64,000 bases of DNA from Pontibacillus sp. HMF3514 (lineage in GTDB: Bacteria; Bacillota; Bacilli; Bacillales; BH030062), in assembly GCF_009858175.1 (NCBI RefSeq), contig NZ_CP047393.1, positions 682,001 to 746,000 of the forward strand. Reading direction: 5' to 3'. The position numbers and the translations under genes were made by a program. The notes beneath the pieces were generated by a model. It searched no databases and was not told the origin of the DNA. It worked only from the letters and a program-made list of their open reading frames with translations. Shown in pieces: positions 18,261 to 28,837 of the stretch (within the stretch, counting starts at the first letter, position 1; every line of letters starts with the position of its first letter).

Positions 18261-19750
18261 GTCCGATTTTCAAACGAAATAAAAAAAGAAATCAACTAAA
18301 TATGAGCTGTAAATCTGCTGAACTTACTGTGGATTTTATGAAAGAATTGTTCGATGGATGTAACGATGTACAATTTTATAATATAGAAAACCAAACAGGA
18401 GTCTATACAGCTATAATGTGTGAAGGGTTGTATGATCGCGAGCAATTATTTAATAAAATTCTTTATCCATTGGAAGAAAGAATGGATGGAAATGATGTAA
18501 ATGCTAAGTTACAAAAGTTATCCGCAGCAAAGTCCGTTCAACTACAAGAAGATGTTTCTGCTGAACACATTGTAGCTTCTGTGTTTACAGGGAAAGTAAT
18601 TGTGCTACATGAGCAAAGCCAATCTTTTTGGGAAATTGATATTATAAAACATCCCAAAAGGCAGGTTGAAGAACCAAGCACAGAAGTCTCGATTCGAGGT
18701 TCGAAGGAAGGGTTCATTGAAGAAGCCAGTATGAATATGGCTCTTATTCGAAAACGTCTTAGAACTACTACGCTGAAAGTCATTACTTATGAGATTGGTG
18801 AACGTACGAAAACTAGAGTCATGTTAATGTACATAGAAGATATTACCAACTTAGAGGTGATAGAAGAAGCTAAGTCTAGGCTTGAAAAATTAAAAGTAGA
18901 TGGGATCGTAAGTAATGTAAGACTAGAGGAGCTAATTGGTGATCGAAAGAGACCACTGTTTCCTTTATTTTCTTACACAGGTCGTCCTGACTTTGTAGTG
19001 GACAGTTTATTGCATGGCCGGTTCGCAATTTTAGTAGATGGTACACCAACAGCCTTAATAGCCCCAGTTAATTTACTATTTGTTCTAAAAACAGCTGAGG
19101 ATGCAAATATGACCTCAATTTTTGTAGGATTTGAACGGTTGATTAGATATGTAGGGTTTTACCTAGCTTTATTTTTACCATCGTTCTGGATAGCTATAAT
19201 TAGTTATCATCCTGATCAACTACCTTTTACTCTCTTAGCCACAGTAACATTATCGAGGGAAGGCGTCCCATTACCTGCCGCACTTGAATGCTTTTTAATG
19301 CTTGCTTTGTTTGAGTTATTTCGAGAAGCTGGGGTACGTTTGCCAATGGTAATTGGACAAATTCTCTCCGTTGTAGGGGGGATTATTATAGGTCAAGCAG
19401 CTATTGCAGCTGGTTTTACTGCTCCGGGTATATTGGTAGTGAATGCCATTGCTTTAGTATCAACATTTACGTTAATTAATCAATCCTTAACAGGTTTAGT
19501 AGGGATTCTACGCCTTGTCATATTACTCTTTACATCATTCTTAGGAATGTATGGCTTCTTCTTAAGTCTCTTTGCTGTAATAGGCTATTTAGCTAATTTA
19601 CGCTCTTTTGGTGTTCCGTATTTAGCTCCTATATCTCCTATGCGTCCTAGAGAAATATCAAAAGCCATTTGGAATCCTGGAGATAGTACAGAAAAGCGTC
19701 CAAGTATGTTAAAGACTAGTGACTCGTCTCGAAAGGAGAGAAATGAGTGA
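18257..19750 (+). CDS. Germinant-receptor subunit A (GerA type)
   Basis: 497 aa. Residues 1-270 form the soluble N-terminal GerA domain; a membrane domain of four to six helices follows (~295-460), with LPLAALECFLMLAL-like segment AALECFLMLALFELFREAGV and the conserved REAGVRLPMVIGQILSVVGG. Works with the B and C subunits as a nutrient receptor/ion channel of dormant spores. Coupled to both neighbours by 4-base overlaps. C-terminal 30 residues are hydrophilic and basic. Confidence 0.93.
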   Translation: MSPIFKRNKKRNQLNMSCKSAELTVDFMKELFDGCNDVQFYNIENQTGVYTAIMCEGLYDREQLFNKILYPLEERMDGNDVNAKLQKLSAAKSVQLQEDVSAEHIVASVFTGKVIVLHEQSQSFWEIDIIKHPKRQVEEPSTEVSIRGSKEGFIEEASMNMALIRKRLRTTTLKVITYEIGERTKTRVMLMYIEDITNLEVIEEAKSRLEKLKVDGIVSNVRLEELIGDRKRPLFPLFSYTGRPDFVVDSLLHGRFAILVDGTPTALIAPVNLLFVLKTAEDANMTSIFVGFERLIRYVGFYLALFLPSFWIAIISYHPDQLPFTLLATVTLSREGVPLPAALECFLMLALFELFREAGVRLPMVIGQILSVVGGIIIGQAAIAAGFTAPGILVVNAIALVSTFTLINQSLTGLVGILRLVILLFTSFLGMYGFFLSLFAVIGYLANLRSFGVPYLAPISPMRPREISKAIWNPGDSTEKRPSMLKTSDSSRKERNE

Positions 19751-20901
19751 GACGTTTTATGTTAATGATATTGATGGTAAGTGTACTTTCAGGATGTTGG
19801 GACTTAAAACAATTGGAGCATGCTATCTATGTAACGGGGTTAGGGATCGATTATAAAGATGACAAAATGCATATTTATATTAGGAGTTTACCTCTCGAAA
19901 ATGTTGGTAAATCAGAAGGGGGGAGCGGGAAAAAACAAGATGCTCCAGTATGGATTGGTCATGGCGTAGGAGACTCTTTTGATAGTGCTACAGACAACAT
20001 TTACTTTACCTCACAACAGAGAATATCATGGTCTCATATCGGACACATTGTTTTTACGGAAGATGCGTTAAAGAGAGATCGGGTTATTGATGATGTAGTT
20101 GATGTATTAAATCGTTTTGCCGAGACACGCAGTGCTATTTGGTTATATGGAACTCAATCTGAAGTAGATGAGTTATTTAATAGTAAGCCTATCTTAGATT
20201 TATCCCCTTACTATGCAAAAGAAAATAATCCGAATAATGTGTACAAGCAATTTTCAATAGCAAAGCCTAAATCATTAAGACAATATTTAATTGAGAGATA
20301 TGAGCCCGGAAAAATGGCTGAATTCCCTGTATTAAATACTAATCAGAATCAATGGAGTAAACGTGAAGAAAATCATCCTATCCAGGAGTGGGGTGGTTTA
20401 ATGATTATGGACAAAGCAAGATTTAAAGGTGCTTATTCAATCAAGGATATTAAAGGTCTTAGGTGGATAGAAAAGAGTACAAAACGAGCCCCACTATACT
20501 TATATAAAGACGAGTCTGTATATGCATCAATTGTAGCTGATAGTCCTAAAGTAAACATAAAGCCTGTTGTTAAAGGAAGTAATGTTCAATTTAATATTGA
20601 GGTAGAAGTTTCAGGAACCATTATTGAAAACCCTCAAAAAGCTAAGGTTAAAGAACTTGAACAATTATCAACTGAAAAAATTAAGAAGCAGATCAGGAAC
20701 ACTTATTTAAAAGGATTAGAAAACCAAGCTGATATTTATGATTTAGGATATCGATTATATAAAAAAAAGCCTAAGGAATTTAAGAGGCTAAAGCTGAGTC
20801 AAGGAGACTGGTTAAAAGAAGATACGATAAAAGACATTAAAGTAGGTGTGACCTTGGAATCCGGAGGAAAGCTTAAGGTAGATAGGATGAAAAAAAAATA
20901 A
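19747..20901 (+). CDS. Germinant-receptor lipoprotein subunit C (Ger(x)C)
   Basis: 384 aa, Ger(x)C family. Signal sequence MRRFMLMILMVSVLSGCW with lipobox LSGC and lipidated Cys17; WDLKQLEHAIYVTGLGIDY directly after is family-typical. GTG 19747 overlaps the gerA-type stop by 4 bases (GTGA); ATG 19759 is a possible alternative. Membrane-anchored on the outer face of the inner spore membrane. Confidence 0.92.
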   Translation: MRRFMLMILMVSVLSGCWDLKQLEHAIYVTGLGIDYKDDKMHIYIRSLPLENVGKSEGGSGKKQDAPVWIGHGVGDSFDSATDNIYFTSQQRISWSHIGHIVFTEDALKRDRVIDDVVDVLNRFAETRSAIWLYGTQSEVDELFNSKPILDLSPYYAKENNPNNVYKQFSIAKPKSLRQYLIERYEPGKMAEFPVLNTNQNQWSKREENHPIQEWGGLMIMDKARFKGAYSIKDIKGLRWIEKSTKRAPLYLYKDESVYASIVADSPKVNIKPVVKGSNVQFNIEVEVSGTIIENPQKAKVKELEQLSTEKIKKQIRNTYLKGLENQADIYDLGYRLYKKKPKEFKRLKLSQGDWLKEDTIKDIKVGVTLESGGKLKVDRMKKK

Positions 20902-20924
20902 AGGCCGGAGAGGAACCGGCCTTT
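20900..20924. terminator. Bidirectional terminator between ger operon and ldh
   Basis: AAAGGCCGG/CCGGCCTTT stem (20900-20908 with 20916-20924) placed between convergent genes. Confidence 0.85.
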
Positions 20925-20931
20925 TGATTAT

Positions 20932-21882
<951 letters not shown>

Positions 21883-21908
21883 TCAACCTTTCTATCATGT
21901 AAATCTTA

Positions 21909-21926
21909 TTGTGAAATGATTCACAA
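21909..21926 (-). promoter_or_regulatory. Rex operator 1 of ldh
   Basis: TTGTGAAATGATTCACAA, a perfect dyad matching the Rex consensus TTGTGAA-N4-TTCACAA. Rex releases DNA at high NADH, derepressing ldh (established). Confidence 0.88.
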
Positions 21927-21964
21927 TAAATATAACATACATAAAAACCTTAAGCACCATTGTT

Positions 21965-21982
21965 TTGTGAAATGATTCACAA
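21965..21982 (-). promoter_or_regulatory. Rex operator 2 of ldh
   Basis: Second identical 18-bp dyad, 56 bases from the first (start to start), so the two sites lie on nearly the same helical face and could flank the promoter. Confidence 0.88.
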
Positions 21983-22044
21983 TATTAATCATCTTTCATA
22001 AGTTTGACACATTTGGGTTAAGTAAGAGTAGGGATTGTTTTATA

Positions 22045-22500
22045 TTATATAGTCCTCAATTCCCCTAAAACTACATTGCGGTCTGCATCTTTAGCAACTT
22101 TATCACAAGCTTCATAAGCAAACTGTATATACTTCTCCATTTGTTCAAGATCCTGTTTTATTTTATATGCTCTTGCCATAGCTTCATAGGCAAAAGCTAA
22201 ATCAAAATCTTTTATATGATGCTCCAAGCAAAGAGCTAAACAACTTTCAGCATGAAAAAGAGCTGGTTCAGCTCTTTCTACAACACTATAGACACGAGAT
22301 ACTTGCCATTCACCACGAACCAGATTTATGGGTTCACCAACTTCTCCCCAATGATAACGAGATGCGTGTGCCATATGAATCATAGACATATTATCTTCTT
22401 CAGTACGTTGTTCTTGATCAAGATAATCCCAAACACGATTAAATAATTGAGCGGCAATTTTTTTATGGTCATGATCTTTTACCGATGAATTCTGTGTCAT
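22045..22500 (-). CDS. Conserved hypothetical protein, TPR-like helical repeats
   Basis: 151 aa from ATG 22500; AGGGG at 22510-22514 is nine bases upstream, better than GTG 22509 or ATG 22506. All-helical by composition: HKKIAAQLFNRVWDYLDQ, then ARASRYHWGEVG-like block MAHASRYHWGEVGEPINLVR, then paired helices with Ala/Tyr spacing (FDLAFAYEAMARAYKI) that resemble tetratricopeptide repeats. No enzyme motif, signal peptide or membrane helix. I do not recognise a named function. It stands alone between ldh and the peptide transporter, on the ldh strand. Confidence 0.75.
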   Translation of the reverse strand: MTQNSSVKDHDHKKIAAQLFNRVWDYLDQEQRTEEDNMSMIHMAHASRYHWGEVGEPINLVRGEWQVSRVYSVVERAEPALFHAESCLALCLEHHIKDFDLAFAYEAMARAYKIKQDLEQMEKYIQFAYEACDKVAKDADRNVVLGELRTI

Positions 22501-22684
22501 ATACATCACCCCTAATAACCTCTTATATAATAATTACTCTATCTATTTAAAAAATCCTCCTCAATACAATGTTCTTCTAGTGAATCTACTACTAGATTCT
22601 TTTCAAAAAGATATCAAATATTACGAAAAGGTTACATATATTTTAAAAAAAGAGGTTTTTTTACAAAAAAATGTTAAGAAAGGA

Positions 22685-22714
22685 TTGACTTAATTCAAAA
22701 AAATGGTTTAACAT
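22685..22714 (+). promoter_or_regulatory. Probable SigA promoter of the app-type operon
   Basis: TTGACT (22685-22690), 18-bp spacer, TAACAT (22709-22714), 77 bases before the first gene. The surroundings are very AT-rich. Confidence 0.45.
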
Positions 22715-22790
22715 AATAAAAAATATAAAGTTTTTTGAAAATTACCAAGATTACTAAGATTAACAATAATAAACGATTCAGAGGTGTTCT

Positions 22791-23816
22791 ATGAGTAAAT
22801 CAGAGCAATCAAAGGCAAAGGCACCTTTGCTAGAGGTAAAGGGATTAGAGACATCTTTTAATATCGAAGGCAAAGACTATAATGCCGTTGATGGAGTATC
22901 TTTTACTGTAGATCGTGGGAAAGTAGTTGGAATTGTTGGAGAGTCAGGCTGTGGAAAGAGTGTAATGTCTTTATCAGTCATGCAGCTTCTTCCAAAAGGA
23001 ATAGGAAAGATCCGGAATGGTGAGGTTCTTTTTGATGGAGAAGAAATTCAATCATTTAATGAAAAGCAAATGAATCAGATACGTGGAAAAGATATGGCAA
23101 TGATTTTCCAAGAGCCTATGACTTCTTTAAATCCAGTATTTACGATTGGATACCAGATTGAAGAAGTGCTCCACAATCACTTTAAACTAAGTAAGAAAGA
23201 AGCAAGAAATAAATCAGTTCAACTTTTATCAGCTGTCGGTATTCCAAGAGCAGCTAAAATTGTAGATGAGTATCCACACCAACTGTCAGGTGGTATGAGA
23301 CAACGAGTTATGATTGCCATGGCTATTGCTTGTCAGCCTAAGTTGTTAATCGCTGACGAGCCAACTACAGCTTTGGATGTAACCGTCCAAGCTCAAATTC
23401 TTGAATTATTAAAAGATATTCAGACGAAAAATGATATGGGTATTGTACTTATTACGCATGATTTAGGTGTTGTAGCTGAGTCATGTGATGAAGTCATTGT
23501 GATGTATGCTGGGAAAATTGTTGAAAAAACAGATGTAGAGAGTCTTTTTACAAAGCCAAAGCATCCATATACGAAGCTAATGATGGGGTCGATTCCTAAA
23601 TTAGAAGAAGATACAGAGAAGCTTGAAACCATTAAAGGGATCGTACCTTCTCTAACAAAAATGCCACAAGTAGGATGTCGTTTCGCTAATCGCTGTCCAA
23701 AAGCGATGCCAGAATGTACGGAAATCACACCGCAATTAGAAGAAAATGAACAGGGACATGAAGTTGCTTGTTTACTTTACGAAACAAGCCACCCTAAAGA
23801 AGGGGTGTTAGGATGA
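22791..23816 (+). CDS. appD: Oligopeptide ABC transporter ATP-binding protein (AppD/OppD-like)
   Basis: 341 aa. Walker A GESGCGKSVMS, signature LSGGMRQRVMIAMAIA, Walker B LLIADEPTTALDVT, H-loop THDLGVVAESC, and the C-terminal oligopeptide-transporter extension with CRFANRCPKAMPEC. That four-Cys C-terminal region is typical of Opp/Dpp ATPases and can bind an iron-sulfur cluster in some relatives. First gene of a five-gene operon in the order D-F-A-B-C, as in the B. subtilis app operon rather than opp (A-B-C-D-F). ATG follows AGAGGTG. Substrate range (app, opp or dpp) cannot be fixed from sequence. Confidence 0.9.
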   Translation: MSKSEQSKAKAPLLEVKGLETSFNIEGKDYNAVDGVSFTVDRGKVVGIVGESGCGKSVMSLSVMQLLPKGIGKIRNGEVLFDGEEIQSFNEKQMNQIRGKDMAMIFQEPMTSLNPVFTIGYQIEEVLHNHFKLSKKEARNKSVQLLSAVGIPRAAKIVDEYPHQLSGGMRQRVMIAMAIACQPKLLIADEPTTALDVTVQAQILELLKDIQTKNDMGIVLITHDLGVVAESCDEVIVMYAGKIVEKTDVESLFTKPKHPYTKLMMGSIPKLEEDTEKLETIKGIVPSLTKMPQVGCRFANRCPKAMPECTEITPQLEENEQGHEVACLLYETSHPKEGVLG

Positions 23817-24814
23817 GTGTAACCGAAAATAAGAGTGTTAAAACTGAAAATTTATTAGAAGTTAAAGATTTAAAAATGCACTTTCCTGTTAAAGGTGGAT
23901 TCTTTAGAAGAACCATTGGAAATGTAAAAGCTGTAGACGGTGTCACTTTTGATATTAAAAAAGGAGAAACACTCGGTCTAGTAGGAGAATCAGGCTGTGG
24001 GAAGTCTACCACAGGACGTTCCATCCTACGTTTGTTAAACCCATCAGGGGGTTCTGTCATATTTGATGATCAAGACATTACAAATGTGAATGGAAAAAAA
24101 CTTAGAGATATTCGAAAAGATATCCAGATGGTGTTTCAGGACCCTTATGCTTCACTAAATCCAATGCAAATGGTAGGAAACATCGTAAGCGAGCCAATTA
24201 AAAACTATTACAAAAATAAAAAAGAAGAAGAAATGAAAGAAGAAGTAATGGAGCTCCTAAATAAAGTTGGTTTACCTGAGGATGCCTACTTTAAATACGC
24301 GCATGAGTTTTCTGGGGGTCAACGTCAACGGATCGGAATTGCGCGAGCATTAGCTTTAAGGCCGAAACTGATCATAGCTGATGAACCTGTTTCTGCATTA
24401 GATGTATCTGTACAGTCTCAGGTCTTAAATCTATTAAATGAATTGCAAGATGAATTCGATTTAACCTATTTATTTATTGCTCACGACCTTAGTGTTGTTA
24501 AACACATGAGTGATCGAATTGGAGTTATGTACTTAGGAAATGTCGTTGAGGTAGCGGATAAACACTCTATTTATAAAGATCCATTACATCCATATACACA
24601 AGCACTAATCTCAGCAGTTCCAGATCCTTCGAACTTCGGCCAAAAACAAGAGCGTATCGTTCTCCAGGGGGATGTACCTAGTCCAGAGAATCCACCTTCA
24701 GGGTGTCCATTCCATACAAGGTGTCCTAAGGCGATGGATAAATGCTCAAGCATTAAACCTCAATTAAAGGAGGTGAAACCGGGTCAGCACGTCGCATGTA
24801 TTCTTTACGATTAA
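23813..24814 (+). CDS. appF: Oligopeptide ABC transporter ATP-binding protein (AppF/OppF-like)
   Basis: 333 aa, the second nucleotide-binding subunit. Walker A GESGCGKSTTGRS, signature FSGGQRQRIGIARALA, Walker B LIIADEPVSALDVS, H-loop AHDLSVVKHM, and the C-terminal Cys cluster CPFHTRCPKAMDKC. It overlaps appD by 4 bases (ATGA), so the two ATPases are translationally coupled. It pairs with AppD to drive import through AppB/AppC. Confidence 0.91.
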   Translation: MSVTENKSVKTENLLEVKDLKMHFPVKGGFFRRTIGNVKAVDGVTFDIKKGETLGLVGESGCGKSTTGRSILRLLNPSGGSVIFDDQDITNVNGKKLRDIRKDIQMVFQDPYASLNPMQMVGNIVSEPIKNYYKNKKEEEMKEEVMELLNKVGLPEDAYFKYAHEFSGGQRQRIGIARALALRPKLIIADEPVSALDVSVQSQVLNLLNELQDEFDLTYLFIAHDLSVVKHMSDRIGVMYLGNVVEVADKHSIYKDPLHPYTQALISAVPDPSNFGQKQERIVLQGDVPSPENPPSGCPFHTRCPKAMDKCSSIKPQLKEVKPGQHVACILYD

Positions 24815-24850
24815 TCATTACTTTAAAAATGAACAGGGGGAAATTATTTC

Positions 24851-26629
24851 ATGAAGAACAAAAGTTTTTTATGGCTAATGGCCATGGTGTTAATGTTGTC
24901 TTTGTTTCTAGCAGCTTGTAACTCAGAGAAAACTGAAGGTGAAACACCAGATGATGGTGAAAAGACATCAGACGATGGTGGTTCGGATTCAGATGATTCA
25001 AGTGATTCAGGTAGTGACGGGTCAGATGACCAAGCAAGTGATGAACCAGCACAAGGCGGTACTCTAACTTACGCTATTGATTCAGAGCCAGAAGGAATCT
25101 TAAACATGGCTTTCTATGGTACAGCTACAGACGCTGATATCATGGGCTTTATGGTAGATGGTTTGTATACTTTTAACGAAAACCTTAAAGCTGAACCTAA
25201 CCTAGCTAGTTGGGAAACTGAAGATAACAAAACCTTCACATTCAAATTTGAAGAAGGCGTTAAATGGCATAATGGTGATGAGCTAACAGTAGATGACTGG
25301 ATCTTTGCACTAGAAACACTAGCACATGCAGACTACGAAGGTCCACGTTATGCGAACGTAAAAACTATTGAGGGTGCTCAAGCTTTCCACGATGGTGAGG
25401 CAGACTCTATCTCTGGTATTGAAAAGGTTAATGATTATGAAGTAAAGGTTACATTTGATAAGGCTCGTGTTAACAACCTTGTAAATGTATGGAGCTACCC
25501 AATGAACAAGAAGCGTTGGGAAGGTATTCCTGTTAAAGATATGATGGGTCATGAATTCACACGTACGAAGCCAATTGGTACTGGACCTTTCAAAATGGGT
25601 AAAGTTGTACCTGGTGAGAGCTATGAATTTATCGCAAACGAAGATTATTGGAAAGGTGCTCCAAATCTGGACAAAATCATCGTTAAGGTTATTGATAACA
25701 AAACCGTTGTAGGTGCTTTACAAAATGGTGATGTTGATATGGTACCTGTTCACCCTACACTGGGCAAACAAGTTGAAGAAATGGATAATGTAGATCTTGT
25801 AACGTATCCTGGTCTTTCTTACTACTATGTTGGTTTCAAGCTAGGAGTATTTGATAACGAACAGAAAAAAGTTGTTGAAGAAAAAGAAAAATATGCGAAC
25901 TTAAAACTTCGTCAGGCAATGTATCACGCAATTAACCGTGAAGAGTGGATTGAAGCATTCTTCCAAGGTTATGGTTCTAAAGTTAATGGTCCAGTTCCAT
26001 CTTCACACTGGATTTCTGCTGACGAGAGTGAATTAAAAGATTACCCATATGATCCTGAAAAAGCGAAAAATCTTCTTGATGAAGCTGGATACGTTGATAC
26101 AAATGGTGATGGTTTCCGTGAAGATCCAAATGGTGAGGAGTTCGTAGTTAAATTCTCTCACTATGCAACTAGTAACCCAACCTTTGAATCTCGTGCAAAA
26201 GCCCTTACACAGTACTGGAACCAAGTAGGACTGCAAACAGAATTGCAAATGGTTGAAGCTTCTCTTTACTATGACAAGATCGAAAAAGACAGTGATGACA
26301 TTGAAGTATTCTATGGTGGCTGGAGTACAGGTGCTGATCCAGATCCATCCGCTCTATGGAAATCTGATATGATGTGGAACTTCCCTCGTTGGGTAAATGA
26401 AGAAAGCGATAAGCTTCTGGAAGATGCTATTGACATTGAAGTTGTAGGTACTGATGCTGCTAAGCGTAAAAAGCTTTACTCTGAATGGCAACAAATTGTT
26501 AACAAAGAACTTCCTATGTTATTCATCGCGGAGCTTCAAGAGACTCAAGGTGTAAATAAGCGCGTAGGTGGCGTAGAGTATGATGTTTCTGGAAGCAACA
26601 ACCCGAACGAATGGTTTATCAAACAATAA
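24851..26629 (+). CDS. appA: Oligopeptide-binding lipoprotein (AppA/OppA-like, SBP family 5)
   Basis: 592 aa. Lipoprotein signal with lipobox LAAC (Cys23), then a striking ~45-residue Asp/Ser/Gly/Glu linker before the SBP_bac_5 domain, which begins GGTLTYAIDSEPEGIL. The family landmark FKFEEGVKWHNGDELTVDDW is near residue 140, and the C-terminal half contains the usual GWSTGADPDPSALW. Extracellular peptide capture for AppB/C. The acidic linker is longer than in freshwater relatives, compatible with a halophilic surface (inference). Preceded by GGGGGAAA. Confidence 0.93.
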   Translation: MKNKSFLWLMAMVLMLSLFLAACNSEKTEGETPDDGEKTSDDGGSDSDDSSDSGSDGSDDQASDEPAQGGTLTYAIDSEPEGILNMAFYGTATDADIMGFMVDGLYTFNENLKAEPNLASWETEDNKTFTFKFEEGVKWHNGDELTVDDWIFALETLAHADYEGPRYANVKTIEGAQAFHDGEADSISGIEKVNDYEVKVTFDKARVNNLVNVWSYPMNKKRWEGIPVKDMMGHEFTRTKPIGTGPFKMGKVVPGESYEFIANEDYWKGAPNLDKIIVKVIDNKTVVGALQNGDVDMVPVHPTLGKQVEEMDNVDLVTYPGLSYYYVGFKLGVFDNEQKKVVEEKEKYANLKLRQAMYHAINREEWIEAFFQGYGSKVNGPVPSSHWISADESELKDYPYDPEKAKNLLDEAGYVDTNGDGFREDPNGEEFVVKFSHYATSNPTFESRAKALTQYWNQVGLQTELQMVEASLYYDKIEKDSDDIEVFYGGWSTGADPDPSALWKSDMMWNFPRWVNEESDKLLEDAIDIEVVGTDAAKRKKLYSEWQQIVNKELPMLFIAELQETQGVNKRVGGVEYDVSGSNNPNEWFIKQ

Positions 26630-26664
26630 CACTTAGAAATGCTTACAGATAAGGGGAATGTTTC

Positions 26665-27630
26665 ATGTTAAAGTATGCACTTCGTAGAATATTAGGCATG
26701 ATTCCGATGTTACTCCTTATTTCCATTGTTGCGTTTTTCCTGGCATTAGCTATGCCAGGAGATTCCTTCAGTGGGGAAATCGATCCGAATAATACTGACC
26801 CTGAATATATTGAGGAAATGCGAGAAAAACTCGGCTACAATGACCCAATTCATGTGCAGTATTTCCGATGGGTTTCTAATTTTGTCCAAGGAGACTTTGG
26901 AAAGTCTACTAAATATAAAATCCCGGTTAAGGATCTAATATTACAACGATTACCGAATACGGTGATGTTAGGTGTCATGGCAATGGTTTTCACCTACATA
27001 TTTGCCTTTACTATGGGGATCTATGCAGGTAGACACCCACATACCAGAATGGACCATCTTATTGGAGGATTTAATTACTTTCTATTAGCACTCCCTTCCT
27101 ACATAGCTGGTGTTTTCGCCATTTATTTCTTCTCGTTTAAGTTAGGATGGGTGCCGTTCAGTGGATCAGTTGATATTTCTGTAGATGAGGGTACATTAGA
27201 TTTTTGGCTTAGTCGTTTTTACCATGCATTAATGCCTTCATTAATTCTTGGTGCTTTAGGAACAGCGACATATACACAATTTTTACGGAATGACATCATT
27301 GACAATAGTCAAAAAGATTATGTTCGAACAGCACGTGCAAAAGGAACTGCTGAATCTAAGATCTATAATAGTCACATTTTAAGAAACTCAATTATTCCGA
27401 TTGTGACATTCTTAGGTTTTGACATTGTACAAATTGTAAACGGTGCTTTAATCACAGAAGCAATATTTACGTACCCTGGGCTTGGACAATTATTCTTAAC
27501 GTCGGTTAGCTCACAGGATTATCCAACCTTGATGACATTATTTGTAATGTTCTCTTTCTTAGTTTTGGTTGGTAATCTTTTAGCCGATCTGTTGTATGGA
27601 ATTGTTGATCCTAGAATACGAGTAGATTAG
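26665..27630 (+). CDS. appB: Oligopeptide ABC transporter permease (AppB/OppB-like)
   Basis: 321 aa, BPD_transp_1 permease with six helices. N-terminal MLKYALRRILGMIPMLLLIS is the hallmark of OppB/DppB proteins. EAA-type cytoplasmic loop DYVRTARAKGTAESKIYNSH near residue 213 contacts the ATPases. Follows appA by 35 bases with GGGG before ATG. Confidence 0.93.
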   Translation: MLKYALRRILGMIPMLLLISIVAFFLALAMPGDSFSGEIDPNNTDPEYIEEMREKLGYNDPIHVQYFRWVSNFVQGDFGKSTKYKIPVKDLILQRLPNTVMLGVMAMVFTYIFAFTMGIYAGRHPHTRMDHLIGGFNYFLLALPSYIAGVFAIYFFSFKLGWVPFSGSVDISVDEGTLDFWLSRFYHALMPSLILGALGTATYTQFLRNDIIDNSQKDYVRTARAKGTAESKIYNSHILRNSIIPIVTFLGFDIVQIVNGALITEAIFTYPGLGQLFLTSVSSQDYPTLMTLFVMFSFLVLVGNLLADLLYGIVDPRIRVD

Positions 27631-27635
27631 GAGGA

Positions 27636-28559
27636 GTGGCTATGGAGGTCGTTCATAAAAAAGACACACAAACCCAGTCACCGACAACTAAGCCACCCAA
27701 GAGCTTATCTCCTTGGGCAATGGCCCGTCGTAAATTCATGCGAAATAAACTGGCGATGATAAGTTTAGTTTACTTGATAATAGTAAGCATATTATCTTTT
27801 CTAGCCCCTTTCATAACAACTGCTGATGTCACTTTGGTGAATATTGGGCAAATGTCCTTAGCTCCTTCCACTGAACATTGGTTAGGAACGGATACTAGTG
27901 GACGAGATGTATTTACAAGGTTGCTCTATGGCGGACGTGTTTCGTTATTTGTTGGAATTTCTTGTACAACCATTATATTGTTTATAGGAACTTTAGTTGG
28001 TTCCATTGCAGGGTATTTTGGTGGTACAGTAGATAATCTACTCATGCGTTTTACTGATTTCATGCTAAACTTCCCTTTTCTAGTATTCGTAATTGTACTG
28101 AATGCTATCTTGTTTGGAATCGTTTCGGGCTTATGGGTTTTAATTGGTGTCTTAAGTATTCTTGGTTGGGGCGGTGTTGCTCGTCTGGTAAGAAGTAAGA
28201 TTTTAGCTGAGAAGGAAAATGAGTATATCCTGGCAGCCATTTCGATTGGATGTAAACCATCTAAAATTATTATGAAACACCTTCTTCCAAACGTGTTAAC
28301 AACCGTCATTGTGCAGGCTACTATTTTATTCGCAGGAATGATCGTAGCTGAATCTGGATTAAGTTACTTAGGGTTTGGTGTTCCACAAGAAGTACCAAGT
28401 TGGGGGAATATGCTGTCAGCTTCCCAACAACCTAACGTTCTACAAAACATGCCATGGGTATGGGTGCCACCAGCACTCATTCTCATCATGACAATATTGT
28501 CCATTAACTTTATTGGAGAGGGAATTAAGGAAGCCTTAAATCCTAAATCATTCCGATAA
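27636..28559 (+). CDS. appC: Oligopeptide ABC transporter permease (AppC/OppC-like)
   Basis: 307 aa. Cytoplasmic N-terminus with SPWAMARRKFMRNKLAMISL, then six helices; HWLGTDTSGRDVFTRLLYGG is the conserved OppC/DppC signature and EYILAAISIGCKPSKIIMKH is the EAA loop. Last gene of the operon, five bases after appB, followed by a terminator. An ATG at 27642 is an alternative start closer to the family norm. Confidence 0.93.
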   Translation: MAMEVVHKKDTQTQSPTTKPPKSLSPWAMARRKFMRNKLAMISLVYLIIVSILSFLAPFITTADVTLVNIGQMSLAPSTEHWLGTDTSGRDVFTRLLYGGRVSLFVGISCTTIILFIGTLVGSIAGYFGGTVDNLLMRFTDFMLNFPFLVFVIVLNAILFGIVSGLWVLIGVLSILGWGGVARLVRSKILAEKENEYILAAISIGCKPSKIIMKHLLPNVLTTVIVQATILFAGMIVAESGLSYLGFGVPQEVPSWGNMLSASQQPNVLQNMPWVWVPPALILIMTILSINFIGEGIKEALNPKSFR

Positions 28560-28569
28560 AAAGATATGA

Positions 28570-28602
28570 AAAAGCAGTGGATTACATATCCGCTGCTTTT
28601 TT
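28570..28602 (+). terminator. Terminator of the app-type operon
   Basis: AAAGCAGTGGA pairs with TCCGCTGCTTT (one G-U), then a T-run. Confidence 0.8.
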
Positions 28603-28699
28603 CTGTTGAGTTATAAGACTAAGGAATCCACATATCAAAATGATTGAAAGTGAATATCCCGAATCATGGGATCAACCGCTCTTTTTTCAGTGGATGATA

Positions 28700-28837
28700 T
28701 TAAAAAATGACTAAATGATGATCGCGTATGTATGCCTCAATTTCTTCCATGATTGAAACTTGTTCCACTGTTGTTGTCTGATGTTTAAATTCTTCTAACT
28801 TCCTATCAATGAAGGCAAGGTGTTCATCCGCTTTCAT
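28700..28837 (-). CDS. Uncertain 45-aa ORF, possibly a gene remnant
   Basis: Reads MKADEHLAFIDRKLEEF, then KHQTTTVEQVSIMEEIEAY and IRDHHLVIF: plausible amphipathic helices with coding-like composition. There is no ribosome site, and the bases just upstream in another frame give KFEELFISYFSSF before a stop, as if one reading frame had been broken by a frameshift at the start. Unrecognised; either a decayed small gene or chance. The rest of the 28603-28944 gap shows nothing else. Confidence 0.3.
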   Translation of the reverse strand: MKADEHLAFIDRKLEEFKHQTTTVEQVSIMEEIEAYIRDHHLVIF

